A DNA stretch of 64,000 nt from Henriciella sp. (GTDB taxonomy: Bacteria; Pseudomonadota; Alphaproteobacteria; Caulobacterales; Hyphomonadaceae), in NCBI RefSeq assembly GCF_029937755.1, contig NZ_JAPYPG010000001.1, positions 248,001-312,000 of the forward strand, written 5' to 3'. The position numbers and the translations under genes are program-made. Position 1 is the first letter of the stretch; each line of letters opens with the position of its first letter. The notes below the pieces were generated by a model. It was not told the DNA's origin and ran no database searches. It was given only the letters and a program-made list of their open reading frames with translations. Below, one piece after another: positions 26,390 to 33,773 of the stretch.

Positions 26390-27373
26390 ATGAGTATCCG
26401 CACCCCGCTTTGCGATTTCCTTGGCGTCGAACATCCGATCATGCTCGCCGGCATGGGAGGCGTCTCCTATGCAGAACTGGCTGCAGCGATGTCCAATGCC
26501 GGCGGCTATGGCGTGCTCGGCATGGCCGGCACGACCCCGGATTTTATCGAAGGTCAGATGAAGCGGGTGCGTGAGCTGACCGACAAGCCTTTCGGTGTCG
26601 ACCTCCTTGCCGCGTCGCCGGAAAGCCTGGAAGCGTCTGTCGATGTCATTATCAACAATGGCGCCGACAGCTTTGTCGCAGGCCTCGGCGTACCGATGCC
26701 AATCATGGAACGACTAAAAAAAGCCGGTGTGAAAGTCATGGTCGTCGGCGGCGCTGTAAAGCACGCCATCAAGGCCGAGCAGGCTGGCTGCGACGCGGTT
26801 ATCCTTCAGGGCGGCGAAGGCGGCGGTCACACCGGCCTTGTTGGAACGCTACCGCTGGTCGCCCAGGCCGTCGAAGCCGTGGATATTCCGGTCATCGCCG
26901 CAGGCGGCATCTATGATGGCCGCGGGCTTGCCGCTTCCCTTGCCCTGGGAGCAGTCGGCGTCTGGATGGGAACACGTTTCATCGCGTCCGAAGAAGCGCA
27001 TGCGGCCAACCTCTACAAGAAAACCATCGTTGAGGCTGGTGACACCGATACGACCCGCACGCGGTGTTATTCCGGCAAGCCCATGCGCTGCCGGACCAAC
27101 GACTACATCCTCGACTGGGAAAGCCGGCCAGAAGACATCCAGCCCTTCCCGCAGCAGGCCATCCATTCCCACCAGACCGGCGTCATTGGTGGAATTGGCG
27201 GGATTACCGACGAGGCAAAGCTCAACGAAGACACATCCTGCTTTGCGATGGGCCAATCGGCTGGCGGCGTGAAGAATGTCGGCACCGTCAAGGAAATCGT
27301 CGATAGCATTATCGCTGAAGCTGACGCCTCAATCGCGAAACTTCAGGGGTTCAGACAGCCTGTAACGACCTAA
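26390..27373 (+). CDS. Nitronate monooxygenase / 2-nitropropane dioxygenase-like flavoprotein
   Basis: 327 residues from MSIRTPLCDFLGVEHPIMLA. TIM-barrel flavoprotein of the NMO/enoyl-reductase-like family: PIMLAGMGGVSYAELAAAMS, LLAASPES, the phosphate-binding QGGEGGGHTG (His near the flavin), and AAGGIYDGRGLAASLALGAVGVWMGTRF. It probably oxidises nitronates or acts on unsaturated acyl substrates. GGAGGACC before the ATG decides the start. The last 23 bases overlap the end of the convergent phosphatidyltransferase gene. Confidence 0.91.
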   Translation: MSIRTPLCDFLGVEHPIMLAGMGGVSYAELAAAMSNAGGYGVLGMAGTTPDFIEGQMKRVRELTDKPFGVDLLAASPESLEASVDVIINNGADSFVAGLGVPMPIMERLKKAGVKVMVVGGAVKHAIKAEQAGCDAVILQGGEGGGHTGLVGTLPLVAQAVEAVDIPVIAAGGIYDGRGLAASLALGAVGVWMGTRFIASEEAHAANLYKKTIVEAGDTDTTRTRCYSGKPMRCRTNDYILDWESRPEDIQPFPQQAIHSHQTGVIGGIGGITDEAKLNEDTSCFAMGQSAGGVKNVGTVKEIVDSIIAEADASIAKLQGFRQPVTT

Positions 27374-27897
27374 CCGCCTGACGCAGATAATCGACGATAG
27401 TGACGGCGCACAGAAAAGCGGCACCCACGAGAAGCGTTTCAACAAGCTGCATCTGACCGAATGGCATCTCCACCGGTATGACTGGTGCCATCGCAAGGCC
27501 GAGACCGGCAAAGGAAAGTCCGATCTTGGCCGCTTCCAGAGAGGACGCTTTCAGCTTGTCAGGGGCCGCCGAGCGCCTCTCCCGCTGTCGCGACGATGGC
27601 ACAGCGAGCGACCAGGATCGTACCGGCCAAAACGCCCACCAGAGACAGGCTTTCACTGGCGATCAGGCCCATTACGGCAGACAGTGTGAGCAGCCTGTCG
27701 CCTGCAAGATCGATAAAGGCCCCCAAGCGCGAGGATTCACCCAGAGCACGTGCAATCTTGCCGTCGGCAACGTCAAGCAGGCCCGCCCCAAGAAACAGGA
27801 GCAGTGCCAGCAGGCCCGGGCCGTCCGTCGCCAAAAGCAGGAAGAGTGGCACGGTCAGACCGATGCGGAAAAGCGTGACGGTATTGGATATCATCAC
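27351..27897 (-). pseudogene. CDP-alcohol phosphatidyltransferase, PgsA-like, split by a +1 frameshift
   Basis: Frame one (27897 down to a TGA at 27559-27561) encodes 112 residues with the complete canonical motif DVADGKIARALGESSRLGAF followed by IDLAGD (D-x2-DG-x2-AR-x8-G-x3-D-x3-D). The C-terminal half, two more membrane segments (PDKLKASSLEAAKIGLSFAG and later), is in the adjacent frame down to a TGA at 27351. Removing one base from the GGGG run at 27562-27565 joins them into about 181 residues, the family size. So it is a recent mutation, a sequencing error in a homopolymer, or rarely a programmed shift. All catalytic residues lie before the break. It is the last gene of the cdsA-plsC unit, 6 bases after plsC. 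Confidence 0.75.
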
Positions 27898-27903
27898 ATC
27901 CCC

Positions 27904-28548
27904 CTAAAGCCAGCGTAGCGGCGGCGCGTCGGCGCGCAGTGTTTCGATCGTGTCGCGCAGGCGCGTCATGAACGCATCCTTCTTGCCACACCAACGGAAG
28001 GGCGCTCCGACGATGGCGCTGCAATTGAAAGGCACAATGATACGGGAACCACGCGGCAGGACCCGGCCTGCACCCTGGATGTAGACCGGCACGACTGGTG
28101 TCTCGGGCAAGGCTTCGGCAAGTCTCGCGATGCCGGATTTGAAGGCCCCCATCTGTTCGGCTTCACCTCGGCTTCCTTCGGGAAAGATCACCAGGATCTC
28201 GTTGTTCTCAAGCGCCTGCTTACACCCGGCGAGCACGTCTTCACCTTTCTGCGCCCCCTTGCGATTGACCGGAATGATGCCAATCACGTTGCGCGAAAAC
28301 CAGGTCGACAGCCGCGTCTTCAGGAAGTGATCGGCCGCTGCGACAGGCCGCACCTGTTTCAGCGTCTTCGACGGGAAGAGGCAGAGCAACAACAGCGTGT
28401 CGATATGGCTGTTATGGTTTGCTGCGATGATAGCGGGGCCCTGCGTCGGCAGATGCCGGCGTCCGCGCACATCGAGGCCGATGACAAGCATGGCGAAAGG
28501 CCGTGCGATGAAGACGAGAATGAACCGTCGGAATAATTGCCAGATCAT
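27904..28548 (-). CDS. 1-acyl-sn-glycerol-3-phosphate acyltransferase (PlsC-like)
   Basis: 214 residues. A membrane anchor at the N-terminus is followed by motif I NHNSHID (HX4D), motif III FPEGSRGEAEQMG, and motif IV VVPVYIQGAG. It should acylate lysophosphatidate to phosphatidate, feeding the adjacent CDP-diacylglycerol synthase. Its ATG abuts the cdsA-like stop codon (TAG then ATG), so translation is coupled. This is likely a second PlsC beside a housekeeping copy elsewhere (inferred). Confidence 0.9.
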   Translation of the reverse strand: MIWQLFRRFILVFIARPFAMLVIGLDVRGRRHLPTQGPAIIAANHNSHIDTLLLLCLFPSKTLKQVRPVAAADHFLKTRLSTWFSRNVIGIIPVNRKGAQKGEDVLAGCKQALENNEILVIFPEGSRGEAEQMGAFKSGIARLAEALPETPVVPVYIQGAGRVLPRGSRIIVPFNCSAIVGAPFRWCGKKDAFMTRLRDTIETLRADAPPLRWL

Positions 28549-29499
28549 CTAGAAACGCTCCAGTGAGAAATAGGCCAGCGCGTGCAGGAAGAGCGGCGCG
28601 GTGAACATCAGGCTGTCGAGACGGTCGAGCGCGCCGCCATGGCCCGGCAGGAGCCGGCTGGTATCCTTGACGCCAAGGTCACGCTTGATCGCCGACATGG
28701 TGATATCGCCAAAGAAGCCTGCAATGGGCAGCAAAAGCCCGACAAATACGCTCGGCCACAACGTCAGCGGCGTGAAGTACGGCGCCAGTAGAACGAAGAC
28801 CACCGCAGTGGTCAGAAAACCGCCAATGGCGCCCTCCCATGTCTTGTTGGGTGAGACCTTGGGACTGATCTTGTGGCGGCCGAACGCCTTGCCCCAGCAA
28901 TACTGAGCGACATCGTTCAACTGTGTCGTGGCGATCAGGATGAAGACCAGGCCCGCCGGTCCGGCCTCGGGCACCTCCTCGAACGGAGTGCGCATCAGGA
29001 AGGCGACATGGCCGAGATTGAAGACGCAGACGATCACACCCCACTGCATGATGCCTGCTGTCGCCAGGAATCCCTCCGTCCTTCCGAAAAAAGCCATCAG
29101 AATGGCTGTCGCGATGAAGATGAAGACCGGCGGGATGACCAGGAAGTAGGCAAAATTGTCGATCCAGACGGCCCAATAGGTGATGAGCACGCTTGCATAG
29201 ACAAACAGGACGACCAGCCGGTCTTCCCGGCGTGTCGGCGCGAGCGTGATGAATTCCCGCAGCGCAATGAAGCTGACCAGCGCGAAGAGGAGGGTGAAGG
29301 CCTGCCAACCCATAAGCAGCGCCCCGACGAGCAAGGCGCAGATGAGCCACCAGCTCTGCATGCGTGGCCCGAGATCGTCAGCCAGAGCCGATCCTGAGAC
29401 CCTGGCGATACCAGCCGCCACCGTCCCTGCAGCCAGCAAGGCAAGAAGCCCGGCAAAGCTCCAAAGCAAAGGAAGCGGTTGCGCAAAAATCCAATCCAT
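28549..29499 (-). CDS. Phosphatidate cytidylyltransferase (CdsA-like)
   Basis: 316 residues, about eight hydrophobic segments. The C-terminal CDP-DAG synthase signature is clear: KISPKVSPNKTWEGAIGG and then FFGDITMSAIKRDLGVKDTS, LLPGHGGALDRLDSLMF. It makes CDP-diacylglycerol from phosphatidate and CTP. It is the first gene of a tight unit with plsC-like and pgsA-like genes, divergent from a second CDP-alcohol enzyme across a 51-bp region with a palindrome. The organisation recalls E. coli ynbA/ynbB, a CDP-alcohol transferase paired with a CdsA homologue of unknown product. Confidence 0.92.
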   Translation of the reverse strand: MDWIFAQPLPLLWSFAGLLALLAAGTVAAGIARVSGSALADDLGPRMQSWWLICALLVGALLMGWQAFTLLFALVSFIALREFITLAPTRREDRLVVLFVYASVLITYWAVWIDNFAYFLVIPPVFIFIATAILMAFFGRTEGFLATAGIMQWGVIVCVFNLGHVAFLMRTPFEEVPEAGPAGLVFILIATTQLNDVAQYCWGKAFGRHKISPKVSPNKTWEGAIGGFLTTAVVFVLLAPYFTPLTLWPSVFVGLLLPIAGFFGDITMSAIKRDLGVKDTSRLLPGHGGALDRLDSLMFTAPLFLHALAYFSLERF

Positions 29500-29518
29500 G
29501 TTTTAAGCTCCAAACTTA

Positions 29519-29538
29519 GTAAGCAAGCGCTCACTTAC
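29519..29538. promoter_or_regulatory. 20-bp palindrome between the two arms of the phospholipid island
   Basis: GTAAGCAAGCGCTCACTTAC is symmetric at 8 of 10 pairs around GCGC. It lies 19 bases from the cdsA-like ATG on one side and 12 from the GTG of the membrane protein on the other, so one bound dimer could block both directions. Such AAG-n-AAGCGCT-like dyads are typical TetR-family operators; no TetR gene is near. Confidence 0.55.
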
Positions 29539-29550
29539 GGAGGTTGTCTC

Positions 29551-29961
29551 GTGCATCTGCTTTCCATTGTCAAGCCGGTTCTTGGCCATAGCGCCACGCA
29601 CGTCGCCGACGCATTCCTTGGGATCGGAGCGTGGGCGTTCGTCGCGAACATCACCCACCCCCTCCCCGACGCATTGCTCGCAGCATGCGTGCAGGGGACG
29701 CTGTCAGCCCTGATTACGCTGGTTATGAAAAAGGCGCTCGAAGCGCTCTCGACCCGGTTTTCCCCCGGCGGCGCGGTTATTGGCATCCTGATGCCTCCGG
29801 CAATTGTCTGGACGGTTTCGACCAGTGTGCTCGTTGTCTGTCACCTCGCTGCAAGAACGCCTGAAATTCTTGCGACCATCGCCGTGCCGGCGAGCATTTC
29901 ACTGACCTATGCCGCCATCTACTCGATTTCCCTATGGCACCAGAAGAGGGTTGCCGCATGA
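29551..29961 (+). CDS. Small integral membrane protein of unknown function in the phospholipid island
   Basis: 136 residues from a GTG start decided by GGAGG 7 bases upstream. Four hydrophobic segments are visible (about 14-35, 38-55, 70-92, 98-125), with conserved-looking THPLPDALLAACVQGTLSALIT and FSPGGAVIGILMPPAIVW. I recognise no family. Its stop overlaps the start of the next gene (ATGA), so it is translationally coupled to a CDP-alcohol phosphatidyltransferase. A role as a partner, substrate carrier or flippase-like helper is only a guess from context. Confidence 0.75.
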   Translation: MHLLSIVKPVLGHSATHVADAFLGIGAWAFVANITHPLPDALLAACVQGTLSALITLVMKKALEALSTRFSPGGAVIGILMPPAIVWTVSTSVLVVCHLAARTPEILATIAVPASISLTYAAIYSISLWHQKRVAA

Positions 29962-30602
29962 ATGAGATCATCGACATCCGGCGCCCGATCGGCGCGCGCA
30001 AAGCCGGCTGGGCGCACTGGAGTGCGCGGAAGCTGGCCGAGGCCGGCGTGACGCCGAACCGCATTTCAATCGCCAGTATGGTCTTTGCCGCAGTTGGTGC
30101 TGCAGCGCTCGCACTGACCGGGCCCAGTAACGGGGGGTTGCAGATCGCGCTCCTCATCCTCGCCATTATCGGCATACAGGGACGGCTACTCTGTAACCTG
30201 TTTGACGGCATGGTGGCTGTCGAGCATGGTTCGGCCGGCAAGGACGGCGCTTTCTGGAACGAATTTCCCGACCGTGTGTCCGATTTTCTGCTGCTGATGG
30301 GCGCCGGACTTGCCTGCGGATCGCTTGCGCTCGGGCTCGCAGCCTCGGCGGTGGCCATTTTTGTCGCCTACGTCCGGGAGCTCGGGCGCGCCACCGGCCT
30401 TCCCGCCGACTTTGGCGGGCCGATGGCCAAGCAGCACCGGATGGCGGTCCTGACCGGAGCAGCGGTGCTTGCCATGCTCGAACCGGTCTGGGGCGGAAGC
30501 GGCGAAGTGATGTTTGCCGCCCTCGCCCTCATATTGGCTGGCTCCGTGCTGACCATCCTGTTGCGCGCGCGGCGCCTGATCGCGGGCCTCAAGCGGCGAT
30601 AA
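29958..30602 (+). CDS. CDP-alcohol phosphatidyltransferase with variant active-site motif (YnbA-like)
   Basis: 214 residues with about six hydrophobic segments. The region NLFDGMVAVEHGSAGKDGAF plus WNEFPDRVSD has the exact spacing of the CDP-OH-P motif D-x2-DG-x2-AR-x8-G-x3-D-x3-D, but the first Asp is Asn, the Arg is Val and the third Asp is Asn; Glu and Asp of NEFPD could supply metal ligands. From memory this DGMVAVE...NExPDR signature marks a subgroup related to E. coli YnbA, whose product is unknown. It should transfer a phosphatidyl group from CDP-DAG to an unidentified alcohol. Confidence 0.85.
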   Translation: MNEIIDIRRPIGARKAGWAHWSARKLAEAGVTPNRISIASMVFAAVGAAALALTGPSNGGLQIALLILAIIGIQGRLLCNLFDGMVAVEHGSAGKDGAFWNEFPDRVSDFLLLMGAGLACGSLALGLAASAVAIFVAYVRELGRATGLPADFGGPMAKQHRMAVLTGAAVLAMLEPVWGGSGEVMFAALALILAGSVLTILLRARRLIAGLKRR

Positions 30603-30686
30603 GTCCCGCCTGTACATCTTGCCAAGGCTCGCACGAAGGTGTTGGAAGGCTCACCTGAATTGAATGTAGCGAACTAGGAGGAAGTC

Positions 30687-31610
30687 ATGGGCGTACTGGA
30701 TGGCAAGGTCGTTCTCGTCACCGGCGGGGGCAATGGGATTGGCAAGGAGTGCGCACTGCTCGCTGCTCGGGAAGGCGCGAAAGTCGTCGTAAACGACCTT
30801 GGCGGCGGACTGACCGATGCAGGCAGCGATGCTGGTGATGCTGGCCCGGCGGAAAAGGTCGCGCAGGAAATCCGTGCCGCCGGCGGTGAAGCCGTGTCGA
30901 ACTCCGACAGTGTGACCGAATACAAGGCGGTCGAAGGCATGATCGAACAGGCCAAGGATGAGTTCGGCGGCCTGAACGCTATCATGAACCCGGCCGGTAT
31001 CCTTCGGGATGGCATGTTCCACAAGATGTCGGAAGAAGACTGGAAAGCCGTGATCGATGTTCATCTGCACGGTTCGTTCAACGTGACCCGCGCCTCGGTG
31101 AACCACTTCCGCGACCAGGAAGACGGCTCCTATGTCCTCTTCACATCCACCACCGGTCTGATCGGCAATATCGGTCAGGCCAATTACGGCGCCGCCAAGC
31201 TCGGTATTGCCAGCCTGTCGCGCATCATCGCCATGGAAGGCGAGCGCAAGAATGTCCGCTCCAACGTCATCGCACCATTTGCATGGACGCGTATGATTGC
31301 CTCGATCCCTGTGAAGGATGAAGCCGGCAAGGAGCGCGTCGAGCGGATGAAGAACGGCATGCGCGCCGACCAGGTCGCCCAGCTGGCCGTCACGCTCTGC
31401 GCTGAGAAGGCAAAGGACGTTTCCGGCCAGATCTTCTCGGTGCGCGGCAATGAAGTCATTCTGTTCGACCAGCCGCGTCCCGTGAAGTCCGTTGCCCGCC
31501 TGGAAGGCTGGACGCCAGAGACCCTGCTTGAGCAGGGCCTGCCTTCCATGAAGGGCAGCTTCATGGACCTCGGCGCGACGACGACCGTCTTCCCTTATGA
31601 GCCGATCTAG
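30687..31610 (+). CDS. SDR-family dehydrogenase resembling peroxisomal multifunctional beta-oxidation enzyme (HSD17B4-like)
   Basis: 307 residues, AGGAGGAAG before the ATG. Cofactor motif TGGGNGIGKE, VVNDLGGG insertion characteristic of the (3R)-hydroxyacyl-CoA dehydrogenase domain of multifunctional enzyme type 2, NPAGILRD, catalytic Ser in FTSTTGLIGN, and NYGAAKLG (Tyr-x3-Lys). The long C-terminal extension (about 230-307) also fits that group. It probably oxidises 3-hydroxyacyl-CoA or steroid-like substrates. It stands alone, closed by a terminator. Confidence 0.88.
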   Translation: MGVLDGKVVLVTGGGNGIGKECALLAAREGAKVVVNDLGGGLTDAGSDAGDAGPAEKVAQEIRAAGGEAVSNSDSVTEYKAVEGMIEQAKDEFGGLNAIMNPAGILRDGMFHKMSEEDWKAVIDVHLHGSFNVTRASVNHFRDQEDGSYVLFTSTTGLIGNIGQANYGAAKLGIASLSRIIAMEGERKNVRSNVIAPFAWTRMIASIPVKDEAGKERVERMKNGMRADQVAQLAVTLCAEKAKDVSGQIFSVRGNEVILFDQPRPVKSVARLEGWTPETLLEQGLPSMKGSFMDLGATTTVFPYEPI

Positions 31611-31628
31611 ACGTGCGAATGGTTCTTG

Positions 31629-31676
31629 AAAGGGAGGCGGTCCGGGGCAGTACGCCCTTCAGGTCGCCTCCCTTTC
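31629..31676 (+). terminator. Terminator after the HSD17B4-like gene
   Basis: An 11-bp perfect stem (31629-31639 AAAGGGAGGCG with 31665-31675 CGCCTCCCTTT) with a 25-base loop; its 3' arm ends in TTT. It starts 18 bases after the stop codon. Confidence 0.75.
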
Positions 31677-31803
31677 CTGCATGATGATGAGGCACGCCTC
31701 ATTCATGCCGATTACGCATGAGTGAATTCGCGGAAAGCATCTGGAAGAAAGCCGGAGGGTCTCCAATTTACGTCGCCGAACGTCGTGTCATAGGAGGCAC
31801 ATC

Positions 31804-32499
31804 ATGATCGACATCAGACGGTTTGAAGACCTCGGCACCTTCCAGAATGACTGGCTGGATGCCCACTATCACTTTTCCTTCTCGCGTTATTACGACCCGG
31901 CGCGGATGGGGCACGGCAAGCTGCGAGTCTGGAACGATGATCGTATCCGTGCGCAAACCGGTTTCCCGCCCCATGGTCACCGCGACATGGAAATCATCAC
32001 CTATGTTCGTCAGGGCGCGATCACCCATGAGGATTCCCTTGGCAACAAGGGTCGCACCGAAGCGGGCGACGTGCAGGTCATGAGCGCAGGCCGCGGCGTG
32101 CAGCATTCCGAATGGAATGCCGAAACAAGCGAAACAACGCTTTTCCAAATCTGGATCGAGCCGTCAGAGGCTGGCGGCGCGCCCGGTTGGGGCGCGCGCA
32201 AGTTTCCGAAAGCCGACCGGTCCGGCCAGTGGGCCGTGCTCGCCAGCGGCGACCGGAAGGAGGACGCCCTGCCAATCCGCCAGAACGCAAAGGTCCTCGG
32301 CGCCACGATAAAGACAGACGAATCACTGGAATACACGCTGAGCGACGGCCGGTATGGGTATTTCGTGCTTGCCGATGGGCAAGTGGAGCTTAACGGCGAG
32401 ACACTCAATGCGCGCGACGGGGCTGCCGTCACCGGGCCGGAAACGCTGACCTTCAAAGGCCTGAGAAACGCAGAAATCGTCTTCGTCGATACGGTGTAG
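31804..32499 (+). CDS. Pirin-family bicupin protein (YhhW-like)
   Basis: 231 residues, AGGAGG before the ATG. The N-terminal cupin has the pirin metal ligands in FPPHGHRDMEIITYV (two His), the later VQHSEWN His and a Glu; TAGDVQVMSAGRGVQHSE-like text (here EAGDVQVMSAGRGVQHSE) is the pirin signature. A second, degenerate cupin covers 130-231. Bacterial members include quercetinase-like dioxygenases and regulators; the role here is unknown. A strong terminator follows its stop by 21 bases. Confidence 0.92.
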   Translation: MIDIRRFEDLGTFQNDWLDAHYHFSFSRYYDPARMGHGKLRVWNDDRIRAQTGFPPHGHRDMEIITYVRQGAITHEDSLGNKGRTEAGDVQVMSAGRGVQHSEWNAETSETTLFQIWIEPSEAGGAPGWGARKFPKADRSGQWAVLASGDRKEDALPIRQNAKVLGATIKTDESLEYTLSDGRYGYFVLADGQVELNGETLNARDGAAVTGPETLTFKGLRNAEIVFVDTV

Positions 32500-32520
32500 T
32501 TGCAACGTTATTGGCTGATT

Positions 32521-32568
32521 AACCGGGCCATGCCAGCTTCGCGCCCATGGCCCGGTTTTTTCTTTTTC
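32521..32568 (+). terminator. Strong terminator of the pirin gene, overlapping the next start codon
   Basis: A perfect 12-bp stem (32521-32532 AACCGGGCCATG with 32546-32557 CATGGCCCGGTT), 13-base loop, then T-runs interrupted by a single C. The ATG of the downstream lipoprotein (32547) lies in the 3' arm and the T-runs encode its hydrophobic N-terminus. Confidence 0.9.
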
Positions 32569-32732
32569 TCGCCGTCATTACTGCGCCGCTGGCGCTCAGT
32601 GGCTGTCTTGTCAGGACCGCCGTCGGTGTTGCTGCCGAAACAGTTGAGGGCGCCGTCGAAATCACCGGCGCGGCTGTCGATGCGGCCATTCCGGATGGCG
32701 ACAAGAAAGACAAGAAGAAGCACCGCGACTAG
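32547..32732 (+). CDS. Tiny lipoprotein starting inside a terminator
   Basis: 61 residues: MARFFLFLAVITAPLALSGC, a compact signal peptide with lipobox LSGC (Cys20), then a Val/Ala/Thr helix (RTAVGVAAETVEGAVEITGA) and a Lys/Asp tail. This helix-plus-charged-tail design recurs in small alphaproteobacterial lipoproteins. Its first codons (ATG GCC CGG TTT TTT CTT TTT CTC) are the 3' arm and U-tract of the preceding terminator and no clear Shine-Dalgarno is free. So it is either expressed from read-through or weakly, or is a chance frame; the intact lipobox favours a real gene. Confidence 0.6.
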   Translation: MARFFLFLAVITAPLALSGCLVRTAVGVAAETVEGAVEITGAAVDAAIPDGDKKDKKKHRD

Positions 32733-32771
32733 CACCTACTGGCCCTGCCAGACTATGTGCTGGCAACTGTG

Positions 32772-32801
32772 TTGGTGCAGGAACGTTCTCAGTGGTATAC
32801 T
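32772..32801 (+). promoter_or_regulatory. Candidate promoter of the 160-residue secreted protein
   Basis: TTGGTG (32772-32777) and TATACT (32796-32801) are separated by 18 bases, 21 bases before the ATG at 32823. The GAGGAGGT Shine-Dalgarno (from 32809) lies between them and the start, leaving a very short leader. Confidence 0.5.
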
Positions 32802-32822
32802 GCCCCTAGAGGAGGTATCCCC

Positions 32823-33305
32823 ATGAAAGTTCTCATTGCGTCCATTCTTGCGGTCACGACCCTGCCCGCAGCGGCAGCAGCGGCTGGCGAAATCACGGTC
32901 GAGTATTCCCAGGAATTCCAGGAAAAACTGGAAGACGATTACGGCCTGAAGGAAGGCACCAAGCTTTCCAGTGAAATTCGCGAAGACATGCAACGTGAAT
33001 TGAAGAAGGTGAATATCGATCCGGCCCGTATCAGCGTCACCATTGTAGACGCAAAGCCGAACCGGCCAACGATGAAGCAGCTTAGCGACAAGCCTGGCCT
33101 GGACATGCTGCGGTCGAAATCAATCGGTGGCATGGACCTCAAGGGGGTCGCCTACGATGCCAGCGGCACCGCAATCGCGGAATTCGAATATGACTGGTAC
33201 GAGACCAATATCGACCAGGTTCATGCAGCCAGCACATGGCATGACGCTGACCGGGCATCGAGCCGCTTTGCCCGCAAGTTCGCAGACAAGCTTAGCGGTC
33301 AGTAA
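32823..33305 (+). CDS. Secreted protein of unknown function
   Basis: 160 residues from MKVLIASILAVTTLPAAAAA, a Sec signal peptide cleaved near AAAAG. A near-perfect GAGGAGGT ribosome binding site fixes this start over an earlier in-frame ATG. The mature part has ITVEYSQEFQEKLEDDYGLKEG, conserved-looking ISVTIVDAKPNRPTMKQL, and AEFEYDWYETNIDQ, suggesting a compact alpha/beta periplasmic domain. It lacks cysteines. The family is not known to me. The strong translation signal suggests high expression. Confidence 0.75.
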   Translation: MKVLIASILAVTTLPAAAAAAGEITVEYSQEFQEKLEDDYGLKEGTKLSSEIREDMQRELKKVNIDPARISVTIVDAKPNRPTMKQLSDKPGLDMLRSKSIGGMDLKGVAYDASGTAIAEFEYDWYETNIDQVHAASTWHDADRASSRFARKFADKLSGQ

Positions 33306-33341
33306 CATTTGAAAAGCAGCCTCGCGACTGACCGGCTCAGG

Positions 33342-33773
33342 TCAGGTGCGGGCGCTCAGGTCCAGCGTACAGCTCTCGTTCAGCGAGGGGCGCGATAGCG
33401 TGACGCGGGTCAGCCCCGGCAGGGTCGGCTTGAGGGCATTGGAAACCCAGAGGCAGATGCGCTCCAGAGTCGGCACCGACAGGCCGTCAATTTCGTTGAG
33501 CAAGGTGTGATCGAGCTGCTGGGCAACATCCTGAAGTGCGGCGGTAAGCTTGCTGAAATCCTCCACCCACTCCTCGCCTGGCTTGACCTGGCCTTTCACG
33601 CTCGCTTCGAGACGGAAGCTGTGTCCATGCAGGTTACGATAGGGATGGCCTTCGGGCTTCCCTCCCATGAAATGCGCAGCCTCGAAGGTCACCGCCTTCG
33701 AGATCTCGAACACTTCGCCTGATGGGCTCAGGGGAGCCCGATCAGTTTGTGGGTTTGTAAGCTCAGTCGCCAT
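33342..33773 (-). CDS. queD: 6-carboxytetrahydropterin synthase QueD-like protein
   Basis: 143 residues. Zinc ligands: His in FEAAHFMGG and both His of LHGHSF; the later catalytic His/Asp pair is in QQLDHTLLNEID and a Glu is in SLNESC. It belongs to the queuosine route: 7,8-dihydroneopterin triphosphate to 6-carboxytetrahydropterin. The catalytic Cys of the QueD motif CxxxHGH is Tyr here (YRNLHGH). Its start overlaps the end of queE by 46 bases; a GTG at 33713 would remove the overlap. Confidence 0.85.
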   Translation of the reverse strand: MATELTNPQTDRAPLSPSGEVFEISKAVTFEAAHFMGGKPEGHPYRNLHGHSFRLEASVKGQVKPGEEWVEDFSKLTAALQDVAQQLDHTLLNEIDGLSVPTLERICLWVSNALKPTLPGLTRVTLSRPSLNESCTLDLSART

